Source of the DNA: Osedax fenrisi
Lineage: Eukaryota > Annelida > Polychaeta > Sabellida > Siboglinidae
Assembly (NCBI GenBank): GCA_964019155.1
Contig: OZ025245.1
Location: 31,378,045 to 31,442,044, forward strand
Direction of reading: 5' to 3'
DNA length: 64,000 nucleotides
In this document: positions 10,602 through 21,755 of the stretch, in pieces
Layout of the letters: each line of letters opens with the position of its first letter
Numbering within the stretch: the first letter of the stretch is position 1
Notes under the pieces: generated by a model
Told to the model about the DNA's origin: nothing
The model's database searches: none
The model's input: only the letters and a program-made list of their open reading frames with translations
Program-made: the position numbers and the translations under genes

Positions 10602-10954
10602 GTTTTAAATATTAAATGTGATTATAAAATATAATAATTATAATAAATATGATATGTGATTTTATTGATAAGTTATTTTGTATAACTTTCAGGAATCAGA
10701 TTTATAGTAGCAGATATTTAAAAATATAATCATCTGAGAATTATAATAGTGATAGTGGCTGATCTAAATAGATTACAAAATTGTTTATAATTGTTTATAA
10801 AATACATTTATCTGCTCGATATCTAGTAAATGTTTTAAAATAATGTGAAGCAGCCGATATATGGCTATAAATATCAGATCGATATCGGGATGTAGTTGTT
10901 GTGATATCAGCTTTAATGGTGAATGGACCAATACCATGAGAGTGACGTTTAAAA

Positions 10955-11200
10955 AAATAACCTGGTTAAGACATAGTTGGTGTGTTATTTCATCCACACT
11001 TTCGTTGCAGGGTGCTTCTTTAGAGCTTAACTCAGATCACGGCATATTCAGCGCATACTGTTCAATTTTCTGTTGTATACTAGGCAGGATTCCCAGTCAG
11101 GTACGTATGTATCAATGCTGTATTAGTTGATATAATTTTAAATATTATACCTATTATAGGTTTTTTAGATAAAAATACAAATACATATTTCATATAGTTG
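10955..11200. repeat. Dispersed repeat copy 2
   Basis: Homologous to 9092-9260. It carries about 75 extra bases (about 11066-11140) between the GCATACTGTTC and TATTATAGG blocks. The plus-strand open frame across it is not convincing as a gene. Confidence 0.65.
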
Positions 11201-12105
11201 GCAATATAGCATGTTATTGTATATTGTAACAATTATTACATGTTAGTTTTTATATATATACATATATATGGTTATATTCTATATCATTATATTACGAAAA
11301 TACCACGGATAGTACGAATGGTAGGCAAAAATTAAATAACTATAAATAAAAAAGTGTATGCGTGTCTCTCAAGGCGTTCGTCGAGCGAATACATTATTTG
11401 TAGTTACTAATTACTTTGTATAGGCTCACTTCGGGATATAAAGAAGCTAAAAAAACTGATGAATAAAACTAAACAAAATAAATCAAATAACCCAAAATAT
11501 CAATTAGAACGAATGGTCACCATTATGGTATATATGTATATTTTTATAAAGTCATTATTCCATATATACATGTTCTATTTAGATTTTATTTTCGTATATA
11601 TAATAAATGTGCGTAACGCACGCCTTGCCCGCCACACGTGAACTTTGCTATTTATAGTTATTTAATTTTTTAAATTTTTTTTATCATCGGTATTCCCCCA
11701 TACCACCGGCCTAAATAAATGATACATACTATATTTTACAATTTAATTTACAATTCCAATTACATTTGTTACATATTTTGATAATAATTATTATTTAAAT
11801 ACACATTTGTAAAAACATATGACTTTTAGTATGATTTAAAAAGCTTTGCGATTTTTAAATTAAGCTACGCTTTAAAAGTTCAAAATTGCCTTGTAAATAT
11901 TCATAGTACCAGATTATCCGATGTTAATACATCAAGTTACGGACACAATACTCTGTTTATATTGTAATACATTTGGATCAACAGAACTATTGGTCAACCG
12001 GTCAATTCCACGGTCATTGTATGACCGCAATACAGTCATTTATACGGTCAGAACTATTGGTCCACCGGTCAATTCGATTTTTATTATCTAATATATAGTA
12101 TATAA
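11201..12105. other. AT-rich DNA with a short direct repeat
   Basis: No gene is seen. CAGAACTATTGGTC followed by ACCGGTCAATTC occurs twice, at about 11982 and 12050. The GGCTCACTTCGGGATATA word at about 11424 recurs in the foldbacks near 24940 and 42180 in opposite orientation. Confidence 0.5.
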
Positions 12106-12509
12106 TAGGGTTGATTCGGTTTTTAAAATTGGTTTTTTCAAATGGGTTTTTACGTCGGTTTTTTCAAGTTGTAAAAACCATGGTTTTTATGGTTTTTAAC
12201 AAATTAATTTAACTTTTAAATTATAAATTATAATTGCCTACATTATATGTTATATCAGTGAGTGGGTAGGACTCTCATCTAATTACACTTATATGCCTAC
12301 GATACAATGATTATGTGATAACAAATTTAATTACGCCACCATTAGGCAGAATATTCTAATTATGAATTATTTATATATTGAAATGTAAACATATATCGTT
12401 TTTATGATAATACATTATTATTAATAATAGCTATTTATATTTAATAGCCAAATATTACCAAACTTAATCATTTTACAAAATAATATGAAGTAAAGCAATG
12501 CTTTAAAAG
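12106..12509. mobile_element. hAT MITE relic, interrupted
   Basis: AGGGTTGATTCGGTTTTTAA at its left edge and GCCAAATATTACCAAACTTA later match the complete MITE at 9865-10601 in reverse orientation. About 150 unrelated bases (about 12235-12385) interrupt it. It ends where another family member begins at 12510. Confidence 0.75.
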
Positions 12510-13037
12510 CAGGGTTGATTCGGTTTTTAAAAGTGGTTTTTTCAAATTGGTTTTTTCGTCGGTTTTTACGGTTTTTAACAAATTAATTTAACTTTTAAAT
12601 AAAAGTTTTTATGATAATACATTATTATTAATAATAGTTATTTATATGTAATAGCCAAATATTACCAAACTTAATTATTTTACTAAATAATATAAAGTAA
12701 AGTACTATTTTAGACTACAATTTTGAGTATATTGTAACAGTTACCAGACACTGTAGCCGGCGATTTCAAAAGGGGTGGGACTATGGGCGTGGCTATAGCC
12801 GAAATACTCTAAACGCAAATAAAATAACTATAATATTTTTAACTATTATATAATCAAATTAAATGTTATAAATATGAATCAAAAATATAAAAATTATATC
12901 TATTCATTTATAATTATTTAAAAATAATGGTTTTTAACTGAGGAACTTATTAAATTTATTATAATGTTCAATAATAATTATGTTCCATTATATGATGTCT
13001 ATATATTTAAAATTATAATGAAAATAATATAATTTAT

Positions 13038-13042
<5 letters not shown>
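12510..13042. mobile_element. hAT MITE relic, one end lost
   Basis: It begins CAGGGTTGATTCGG and runs collinear, in reverse orientation, with the complete copy at 9865-10601, including the GC-rich core CGGCGATTTCAAAAGGGGTG. Homology stops at the TA/TG microsatellite at 13041, so the second inverted terminus is missing. Confidence 0.8.
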
Positions 13043-13080
<38 letters not shown>

Positions 13081-13104
13081 TGTGTGTGTGTGAGTGTGTG
13101 TGTT

Positions 13105-13142
<38 letters not shown>
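13041..13142. repeat. (TA)n(TG)n(TA)n microsatellite
   Basis: About 36 bp of TA, about 30 bp of mainly TG, then about 33 bp of TA. Open frames through it are composition artefacts. Confidence 0.95.
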
Positions 13143-13145
<3 letters not shown>

Positions 13146-15189
13146 AAGTATATAATACGGTCTAGTTTTGTATTTTGGAACTACTTTCGTATATAATATG
13201 TGCGTATGAATATAACTAGTAAATACGGTCTTATTTTGAATTCCACAACATTGCATCTGATTGGCGCTGCCTGACCCTTGTATTATTTACTTTTATTTGT
13301 TTACTTTCTTACGGTCTTATCGCGTATAATCCATTTTTAGTGACAACATATTTTGAAAATTTAATTTGAAATTACGAATATAATATTATATTGAATATAT
13401 TAATAAATATACAATTTAGGTAATTTTTACGATTCATGTTATATTACTATATTATATAGACTCTATATAATATATAGTGTCTCTATTTAATATAATATAG
13501 TTTAAATTATATCATAATTATACTAATTATTATTATAATTATTAAATAATTATAAAAATATTACAAGTTATGTACCTTTTACGCGTAATATAGAGTTCCA
13601 TTTATATAAATGTAGTGATAAAATTTACGAATTCAATATATATATCATAAATATACAATTTAGATACAGTTTACGTATAATATAGAGGGTAAATTAAATA
13701 AATTTATATTAATTTAATAAGGGGTTAAACTTCATGTTTTGACGGAAGTAAACAATGTTTATTATCATTATAACCGATTATAATTGTTACGGATTTGTAA
13801 CAGATACGTATTATAATAATAAAATACATTTTAAATTGTGTACTTATACTAATAGTGTACATTTTTATCATCATTTTTTCAAATAAGGTAATCAACGTTA
13901 CGTTGATAACATATTACGATGAACGTAATATTTTTAATGAAATGTCAGTTGATTGTGAATCTGAAAGAAGGCCGCCGATTATTATTAGAATATCAAAGTT
14001 CAATTTTTATTTTGGGGTTGTGTGATTTCTTAGGTTTGGTTTTATTTTTCTGTTTTTTTTAGCTGCATTATATCCCCAAGTGTCACTTGAGGATATAAAA
14101 TATTGTGTTACTATAAATTATTTATAGTATAAATATCTTATAATCATTATAATAATGTGCAGAGGTGCATATATAAGTACAAGCCAACTTGAAATATGAC
14201 ATTCTTATAATAACAAACGGCGGCCTGCTTTCAGATAATTCCAGTTGACTACGAAACATACAAATTTATATTTTTATCAAGTTTATACAATTTATCTGTA
14301 TACCAGTTTTTATATTATTTTCTTATATTAGTACATTAATTTATTTATGATTTTATAATATATTTTATAAGAATTGGTATTATTTATGTTATAGAACATT
14401 ATTAATTTGAATGAATGAATTTGTAAAAAATATTATTAGTTTTAATTAGTTTTATAAAATGTTATATTTTTAAAGATAAATTAGAACTTTGAATAATATG
14501 TGATAATATAATATGTTTAACTTAGTTATTTCTCATTTATTATTTTCTAATATAATAATATATTTTATAAGATATATATCTAGTATATACTATGTATATT
14601 ATTATTATTTATTTGGAGAATTATTCTCATAATATCGAATATGGCCACCATTTGTTGAGATTATGATTATTAAGAATTATGATGTAACATTTAAATATAT
14701 TACGCGTATTGCTATATAATTTAAAATTATAATAATAACTAATTTATATATATTTTATAATATATACTACATTTTCATCATTCATATAATTTTATCATGT
14801 AAAATAATATGTAAACATCCGAAACGAGTATTTTAAATCGTAATACAAAAAATTGATGCCATATTTGATACAGACCATTTATTTTATAACAATATATTAT
14901 TTTTAATAAATGAATTTATAATAATTTTATTGTTTAACATTATTTAGTTTTATAAATTGTATATTTATTAAGATAAGTATAAGTATAAATTATAATTTAA
15001 ATTAATGTATAATAGAACGTAATACGTAGTAATTTATTATTTAATACAAATTATACAAATTAATAATCATTATAATTTATATATATCTGAATTATATATA
15101 TATATGTATTATAATAGAAATGTTATATTAATTATATTATAATAATATTTATAATTTATATAATAATAAACTATTATAATATTATTTCT
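13143..15189. other. AT-rich DNA without visible genes
   Basis: Only short slightly G+C-richer patches (13140-13330, 13960-14110, 14190-14250) break the A+T background. TTATATCCCCAAGTGTCAC near 14070 resembles the foldback core motif at 24940 and 42180. No coding exon was recognised. Confidence 0.5.
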
Positions 15190-15752
15190 TATTAGATTTT
15201 TATACTTGATTGTTGTAATAGATTTTTTGATTTGTATATCGACATTGATTGTACAATTAGATTATCTTACTATACTTGATTGTTAACATAGATATTCTTA
15301 CTTGACTATCGAATTAAATCATAGTACTTGATTTTCAAAATAAATTATCTGATTAGATTGTCGAACACGAGTGTGACTCTAGATTTTCATACTTGATTTG
15401 ATTTATATTACTCGATTATCGAAATTGATTTTAAAATTAGATTGTCGTATCATACTTGATTTTCAAAATAGTTTATATGATTAGATTGTCGAACACGATT
15501 GTGACTCCAGATTTTCATATTTGATTTGATTTATAGTACTTGATTGCAAAATTAGATTGTCTTTGTATACCTAATTTTCATACTAGATTAGATTTTCTTA
15601 CCCTCTTATCGAATAAATCCATTACTTGATTGTCGAATTTGTTTATCGGATTAGATTTTCCTACTTGATAGTAAACTAGATTTTCATACTCGATTCGATT
15701 TGTCATACTCGAGTATAGATCGACAATAGATATATTGTAAAATTAGATTATC
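15190..15752. repeat. Degenerate minisatellite, TACTTGATTGTCGAA-like
   Basis: Irregular units of about 20-40 bp built from TTAGATTNTC, ATACTTGATT and GTCGAA recur across the block. They resemble the reverse complement of the left minisatellite at 6426-7050 (GATTGTCGGATA). Confidence 0.75.
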
Positions 15753-15784
15753 TTAAGATTACTAATTACTAGCTACTAACCTAG

Positions 15785-16345
15785 GTTACTCTAATGTCAT
15801 TAGCGTAACTTATGAACCACATAAGTTACTAGTAATATTTATACAACAAAGTAACTTACGAGTAACTTCAGCGCAACATATGTGGTACGCATGTTACTCT
15901 AATGTCATTAGAGTAACGTATGAACCACATTGGTTACTAGTAATATGTATACCACAAAGTAACTTACGAGTAACTTCAGTGCAACAAATGTAGTACGAAT
16001 GTTACTCTAATATCATTAGAGTAACTTATGAACAACATAAGTTACTAGTAATATTTATATCACAAAGTAACTTACGAGTAACTTCAGCGCAACAAATGTT
16101 GTACGAATGTTACTCGTGCGTTACTTTGTGGTACAAATATTACTAGTAACCAATGTGGTTTAGAAGTTGCTCTAATGTAACTAGTAACATTAGAGTAACA
16201 TGCGTACCACATTTGTTGAGCTGAAGTTACTCGTAAGTTACTTTGTGATATAAATATTACTAGTAACTTATGTTGTTCATAAGTTACTCTAATGTTACTT
16301 GTAAGTTACTGTGTGGTATGAATGTTACTATTTTTGTTTGCTGGG
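15785..16345. repeat. Right foldback, GTTACT/ACCACA family
   Basis: The left half has forward units (ACCACATAAGTTACTAGTAA, CAAAGTAACTTACGAGTAAC) repeated about three times. The right half, from about 16105, has their reverse complements, so the whole block can fold into a long imperfect hairpin. It ends GTTACTATTTTTGTTTGCTG at the inverted terminus shared with 6097. Confidence 0.85.
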
Positions 16346-16847
16346 AATAGCTACATGGTGGCTGGGTTAGATACTGTTAAAGAATATATGATTTTCAGTG
16401 TAAACTCGCGAATGTTGCCGTAATTATAACAATTAAAAGTGATTGAACATACAAGCTATATAACCAAGACCTCCTATAACTTCGAGGTATTGATATAACA
16501 CACAATGTTGCATGTATATAATATTTTGGGAAAGTGGTTTTCTGTAATCGCGCCAGTGGTTTTCAAATTGTTACGCTTTTGAGATATCGAATCAATGTCT
16601 ACCTCACTATTAGCAAAGCCAGGGCTTTGCTATTAGTAAATTTCCTTGCTATTAGGTCTATCCTTCTATTTTATATCGGATGTCTATTTTCACTCCCCAT
16701 GTAAGCTATGTAATTATTTTAATATAGTTCCTATACCAAATACGAGATGGATTATTAGAAAAAAAAATGTATTTGTATTTAAATACACACATGTATTATT
16801 ATAAGTTATACTTAATATTATTAATTCATAAATTAATTAATCTAATT
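16346..16847. other. Short spacer with a hairpin and a repeat terminus
   Basis: CTATTAGCAAAGCC and GGCTTTGCTATTAG (about 16609-16638) form a 14-bp hairpin with one mismatch. AAGACCTCCTATAACTTCGA at about 16464 matches the palindrome at about 20333. No gene is seen. Confidence 0.6.
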
Positions 16848-16857
16848 ATAAGACTAA

Positions 16858-16965
16858 GGGTGTAAGGGGTTCTGGTGAAAAGGTAAAACCTAGACCCAGT
16901 ACCCAACTCTATCAGCAGGCTCCGCGTGCCACACCCTGGAAACTACGTTTAGTAGGCTAATGCTG
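16858..16965 (+). ncRNA. HDV-like ribozyme at the 5' end of the RTE element
   Basis: P1 is GGGTGT (16858-16863) with ACACCC (16931-16936). P2 is CAGCA (16913-16917) with TGCTG (16961-16965). P3 is GGC (16918-16920) with GCC (16928-16930), closing the 7-nt L3 TCCGCGT. P4 is CTAC/GTAG (16943-16946, 16952-16955). J4/2 is GCTAA, with the expected catalytic C. J1/2 is long (about 49 nt), as in some R2 and RTE ribozymes. The first base of P1 is exactly the first base after the target duplication, so the predicted cleavage site is the element end. P1 has only six pairs and a G-C first pair, so it is a little less canonical. Confidence 0.78.
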
Positions 16966-16984
16966 TAGGGGATTTCAGAGAGGG

Positions 16985-19900
16985 ATGGGCTCCGCTGATC
17001 TTATCTGCCCAAGATACGCAAATATGATTTCAAATACAATTACAAAGAACATACCGGCTCGGACGTCGCCCGGGTTAAAAAGGTCCGCGTCATTTATCGC
17101 TCATCAGGATAATAACGAAAAGTTAGCTACTGAAGAATATAAGATTAAGACAAGAAGAAACGAGACATACATAGGTACATGGAATGTACGAACTCTGCGA
17201 GAAGATGGTAAACTTGAAGAACTTACTCATGAATTGGACAGATACAGGTGGAATGTGTTAGGATTGAGTGAGGTACGTAAACGTGGAGTGAACGAAATTC
17301 AGAAAATAGATGGCCACAAATTATACTATATTGGAAACGATAAGAAACATATTAATGGTGTGGGTTTTGTGATACACAGTGAGATAACACGAATGGTCAT
17401 GTGCTTCAACCCAATAAATGAAAGGTTAGCGACTATAAGATTACATGCAACCCCGTTTAACATATCAATAATCCAAGTATATGCCCCGACAACCGATCAT
17501 ACAGATGAAGAAACTGAATTATTCTACAACGAGTTACAAGACTCCATCTCAAAAATTTCAAAGAAAGATATACTGGTGATTCAAGGTGACTGGAATGCAA
17601 AAATTGGTAAGGATGCAATAACAGACTGGGGAAGAACCTCCGGGAAATTTTGCAATTCAACAACAAACGAGAGAGGTTATCGACTCCTGGAATTTGCAAA
17701 AACAAATGATCTCATAGTAGCAAATACATTTGGTCCCCACAAAAAATCAAGAATACAAACCTGGCATAGTCCTGGTGGATTATATCATAATCAAATTGAT
17801 TATATCCTAGTCAGTAAACGTTTTACTACAAGCGTGAATATAAACAAGACTCGATCATTCCCTGGATCAGACATAGGTAGTGATCACGATATGGTTATGA
17901 TGACATTTTGTCTTCGCCTGAAAAATCCAAAGAAAGAAAAATTCACTCGAAATAAATTTAATCTTGAGAAACTTAAAAACCCAGATATTGAAAAACTGTT
18001 TAAACATAGAATTGATGAAAAGTTATCAGCACAACATTTAACAAAAATATTCAACAACGAAGAGATATTACAAAAAATGAATAAAATACTGATAGATACA
18101 GCCACTGAAATTCTAGGTAAACATAGAGAGAAAAAGAAAAACTGGATCACTGAAGAACTGATGGATATGTGTGACTTAAGAAGAGAACTGAAAAAGACAA
18201 AATTCCTATCAGGAAGTAGTTACAAGCAGGTTAACACTCAAATAAAAAGAGAGATGAAGAAAGCTAAGGAAAATTGGATTAACCAGAAATGTATAGACAT
18301 TGGTGACTGTTTAACCAGGAATAACACCAAGAGAGCCTATCAAATTGTCAAAGACCTAACTAAACCGAAGGATAATGCCGCTGTAAATATAGAGGATAAA
18401 CATGGAAAATGTATCACTGATAAAATGGATGTTAGGAAAAGATGGACAGAATACTGTTCAGAACTGTATTCACATAACGCTGAAGGAGATGATGCAGTGC
18501 TCGCTGTGAACGAACCTACAGATCAAGATAGCTTCCCAATTCTGGAAAGTGAAGTGGAAGCTGCTATACGCGCTCTAAAGATCGGTAAATCACCTGGTGT
18601 TGACAACATACCCGCTGAACTTCTTAAATCAGGCGGTGACATACTAAAAAAGTTGCTTACGGATATCTGTAATAAAATATGGGAAACCGGAATATGGCCA
18701 TCTGAATGGACAAAGTCACTGATAATAAGTCTACATAAGAAAGGAAGCAAACAGAAATGTGAAAACTACAGGACAATAAGCCTTATAACACACGCGAGTA
18801 AAATTATGCTAAAGATAATTCTACACAGGCTACAGCACATTACTGAAAAATTTATCTCCGAAGAACAAGCTGGTTTTCGAAAAGGCCGAAGTACAAGTGA
18901 ACAAATATTCAACCTTAGAATCATATCGGAAAAATATGCCCAACATAACAAACCGCTATTTCATGTATTTATAGACTTCAAAAAAGCATTTGATAGAGTC
19001 TGGCATGAAGCATTGTGGTTATCTATGAAAAGATTTAACATCAACTTAAAATTAATAGAAGCTATACAAAGTCTATATAGTAAAGCTGGAAGTGCTGTTT
19101 ACTCGGACGGACAAATTGGTGAATGGTTCCACACAACAACTGGAATGAGACAAGGTTGTTTACTGTCACCCACACTCTTCAACATCATGCTGGAACAAAT
19201 AATGAATGACGCATTAGAAAATCATATAGGTACAGTAAATATCGGAGGTAAAATAATTACAAATCTAAGATTTGCGGATGACATAGACGGACTAGCAGGT
19301 AGTGAATCCGAGCTATCCAATCTAATAAAAAATATTGACAGTACATCGCGTAAATATGGAATGGAGATTAATGCTACGAAAACTCAAATTATGACTAATT
19401 CTGAAGGTAATTTCACATCCGAAATAAAGATAAACAACGATACACTCAAAATAGTTGAAAAATTTAAATACTTAGGTGCAATTATAGACGATAAAGGTTC
19501 CAAATCTGAAATAATAGCTAGAACAGGTCAGACAATAACTGCATTATCAAAACTAAATGTTATATGGTACGACAAATCACTTCAACTGAAACTAAAAATT
19601 CGACTTATGCAATCGCTAGTAAACTCAATATTCCTCTATGCGTGCGAAACGTGGACGCTAACAAAGGAGTTACAAGGACGTATTAGAGCTTTGGAAATGA
19701 GATGTTTAAGAAGGCTAATGAACATATCATACCGAGACAAGATAACCAATATTGAGGTACGGAGTCGAGTTGTTAAAGAAATTGGCAAACACTCAGAATT
19801 GCTGGCGATGGTCATTGCAAAGAAGTTGAGGTGGTTTGGTCATGTATCACGATCAAACTCTATTTCTAATACTATTTTGCAAGGATCCATTGAAGGTAAA

Positions 19901-20062
19901 AGAAGAAGAGGACGGCCAAGGACACAATGGCAAGATAATATCGTTGAATGGACTAGTCTTGGAATAGAAGAAGCGATGCGAGCGACCCGGGATAGAGACC
20001 GATGGAAACGTATTATATTGAAGTCAACTGCGCCCCTACGGCATCCAAATGCTATGGGATAG
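16985..20062 (+). CDS. RTE-type endonuclease/reverse transcriptase ORF
   Basis: This 1025-residue protein starts at an ATG 20 nt after the ribozyme. The APE endonuclease spans about residues 60-310: GTWNVRTL with N67, SEVR with E96, GDWNAKIG (D202, N204), IDYILV and GSDHD (D300, H301), so all catalytic positions are present. The reverse transcriptase follows at about 510-830: GKSPGVDNIPAELL, HKKGSK, EEQAGFRKGRST, FIDFKKAFDRVW, GMRQGCLLSPTLFN and RFADDIDG with FADD at 763-766. The C-terminus has a basic stretch (GKRRRGRPRTQW) as in other RTE proteins. It nicks target DNA and copies its own RNA by target-primed reverse transcription. No internal stop or frameshift was seen. Confidence 0.96.
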   Translation: MGSADLICPRYANMISNTITKNIPARTSPGLKRSASFIAHQDNNEKLATEEYKIKTRRNETYIGTWNVRTLREDGKLEELTHELDRYRWNVLGLSEVRKRGVNEIQKIDGHKLYYIGNDKKHINGVGFVIHSEITRMVMCFNPINERLATIRLHATPFNISIIQVYAPTTDHTDEETELFYNELQDSISKISKKDILVIQGDWNAKIGKDAITDWGRTSGKFCNSTTNERGYRLLEFAKTNDLIVANTFGPHKKSRIQTWHSPGGLYHNQIDYILVSKRFTTSVNINKTRSFPGSDIGSDHDMVMMTFCLRLKNPKKEKFTRNKFNLEKLKNPDIEKLFKHRIDEKLSAQHLTKIFNNEEILQKMNKILIDTATEILGKHREKKKNWITEELMDMCDLRRELKKTKFLSGSSYKQVNTQIKREMKKAKENWINQKCIDIGDCLTRNNTKRAYQIVKDLTKPKDNAAVNIEDKHGKCITDKMDVRKRWTEYCSELYSHNAEGDDAVLAVNEPTDQDSFPILESEVEAAIRALKIGKSPGVDNIPAELLKSGGDILKKLLTDICNKIWETGIWPSEWTKSLIISLHKKGSKQKCENYRTISLITHASKIMLKIILHRLQHITEKFISEEQAGFRKGRSTSEQIFNLRIISEKYAQHNKPLFHVFIDFKKAFDRVWHEALWLSMKRFNINLKLIEAIQSLYSKAGSAVYSDGQIGEWFHTTTGMRQGCLLSPTLFNIMLEQIMNDALENHIGTVNIGGKIITNLRFADDIDGLAGSESELSNLIKNIDSTSRKYGMEINATKTQIMTNSEGNFTSEIKINNDTLKIVEKFKYLGAIIDDKGSKSEIIARTGQTITALSKLNVIWYDKSLQLKLKIRLMQSLVNSIFLYACETWTLTKELQGRIRALEMRCLRRLMNISYRDKITNIEVRSRVVKEIGKHSELLAMVIAKKLRWFGHVSRSNSISNTILQGSIEGKRRRGRPRTQWQDNIVEWTSLGIEEAMRATRDRDRWKRIILKSTAPLRHPNAMG

Positions 20063-20087
20063 GTAAAAGGTAAAAAAATAAGACTAA

Positions 20088-21296
20088 TATACTTTTAATA
20101 TTATAATATATATGTGAATTATTTTTTTTTTAATATATTTCAAATTACGACTTTTTCACGGTATTGAAAGGTTACATGTGAACACAGAGCAGGGAACACT
20201 TTCTCTCTAGCTCTATGCACGTGAATAATAATGACTGAATCGATCTATTTTTGACCTTTTGCAAATTCGGTACAATTTTTATGAATTAACTTTTAATATA
20301 TCCAAATAATACTACACCTATTATAATCAAGACCTCCTATAACCTCGATTATAAGAGGTCTTGTTATAATACTAGAACACTTCTTTTTTGATATATATTG
20401 AATTTTATATATATCTTAATTTTATATTATATTAGGGCAATCTTTTTCGAATTTACATGTAAACAGATACGAATCCAAAAATAGATTGTAGTTCACATAC
20501 CCGTCGTATTAGACTCTAATGAGTAGAGCTAGTGTCGTTTTTATTTCAATAAATATGTCGAGTCAACCATCTTTCAACCATCTTAACGAATCTCTATGGC
20601 TCTATAGTTGTAGCAAAGATTTTTCCCTGTTGTAGTGAATATAGATATATTTTTCCGGATATTTATTATATTATAAATACGCCCACTTCTTTCTACTCTT
20701 TATACTAATTCAATTTATTATTGTATTTGTGATTAACCTTCTTATTTTCATATTTACTTAAATCCTATCATCGTTAGTTTTATATTATTTAATTTATTAT
20801 AAAACATTTTAATTTAATAATAACTATAATAATTTGTCGATAAATTTCTCAATTTTATTTAAAAATTAAATTCGGTCATGTTCAGAGATAAGGATTGTAT
20901 TTGTATTTAAAATTAAATGAATTACAAATTAAATTGATTGCATTGTATTTATATAATTTTTTTTCCATATGTATTTGTATTTAAATACCATTATTTTGTG
21001 TATTTGTATTTGTATTTGAATAATTATTCAGTGATGTGTTTCAAATGCTGTATACGGACTAACGCCAATATTATTTGAAAAAATAATTTTAAATCTGACA
21101 ATTTATAATATAGTTAGGTACTAGTATGATAGTATACGTCAGCTTATTCAATTATAATTGATAATTATCAATAGTAGATTATATTCTTGTTTTATTTATT
21201 ACAAAATATATTTTAACAGACTCAGGGTAAAAACGATTGATAGTTAAAAATTAAACAACGTTAGGCGGGAGCCGCGCATACACATAAATAAATATA
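20088..21296. other. AT-rich DNA with MITE remnants
   Basis: AAGACCTC(18 nt)GAGGTCTT at about 20333-20366 is a palindrome shared with 16464, probably an inverted terminus of a small element. From about 20880, TATTTGTATTTGTATTTAAA-like DNA resembles blocks at 22140-22370 and 32870-33070, likely a decayed dispersed repeat. No gene is seen. Confidence 0.5.
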
Positions 21297-21303
21297 TATA
21301 TAC

Positions 21304-21748
21304 CAAAGATTTTGCGAAGCAAAGATATAAAACTCCCTATATATGCAACGTAATTTAGTAATATCCGCTATTCCCTAGAAGTAGTATCGAAATAAATAGA
21401 TTTAGGTTCGGTTCTGCCTGCATACAACAATGTTTGCATTGCTCTATTAAATTACATGCAATATAAATTAGCTTTTACTTACTAAATTTATACTTATAGA
21501 ATTTAAAACATACATATCATATTTGTTTGTTATATATTAGTAATGAACACTTAGTTTTTATCATATAAATATTAATTTAAAGCATATTATTTAACATTTT
21601 AAAAGTGTATAGTTAAATACGAATTTACATTATAAACAACACATAGTTCCTAAAAGTAACACGCTATAAGTGGCACTGGGTTTTTTTTTATACAAATTCG
21701 AATTACCTGATTTTGAGTGTGTTATATATTTCCTTAGGAAAATCTTTG
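21304..21748. mobile_element. MITE with 7-bp target duplication (copy 1)
   Basis: Termini CAAAGATTTTGCGAAGCAAA and, on the opposite strand at the right end, CAAAGATTTTCCTAAGGAAA form an imperfect inverted repeat of about 30 bp. Exact 7-bp duplications TATATAC flank it (21297-21303, 21749-21755). It is 445 bp and non-coding, collinear with 31412-31865. The superfamily is uncertain; 7 bp is unusual and seen in Dada-like elements among others. Confidence 0.9.
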
Positions 21749-21755
21749 TATATAC

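Larger units (their letters stand above)
6097..16345. mobile_element. Candidate 10.2-kb inverted-terminal unit
   Basis: The left end 6097-6118 and right end 16324-16345 are exact 22-bp inverted repeats starting CCCAGCAAACAAAAATAG. Each is followed inward by GTTACT/ACCACA-rich foldback DNA and then by a minisatellite whose units (GATTGTCGGA left on the minus strand, GATTGTCGAA right on the plus strand) resemble each other in opposite orientation. No transposase is seen inside, and only a two-base AA flank is shared. It could be one large degenerate element or two independent foldback insertions. Confidence 0.4.
16858..20077 (+). mobile_element. Full-length RTE-type non-LTR retrotransposon
   Basis: Exact 10-bp target duplications ATAAGACTAA (16848-16857 and 20078-20087) bound a 3220-bp element with a short 5' UTR, one 1025-codon ORF and a tiny 3' end of GGTAAAAGGTAAAAAAA. 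The EN-RT organisation, the FADD box, the absence of RNase H and the short repeat tail are typical of the RTE clade. Exact duplications and an open ORF indicate recent insertion; the copy may be competent. It sits next to the right foldback terminus but outside it. Confidence 0.95.

Noticed and set aside
12999..13256. Minus-strand ORF with Ile-Tyr and Thr-His runs
   Set aside because: Produced by the TA/TG microsatellite.
6097..16345. Polinton/Maverick-like giant transposon
   Set aside because: The inverted ends are present, but no polymerase B, integrase, ATPase or capsid gene is visible between them.
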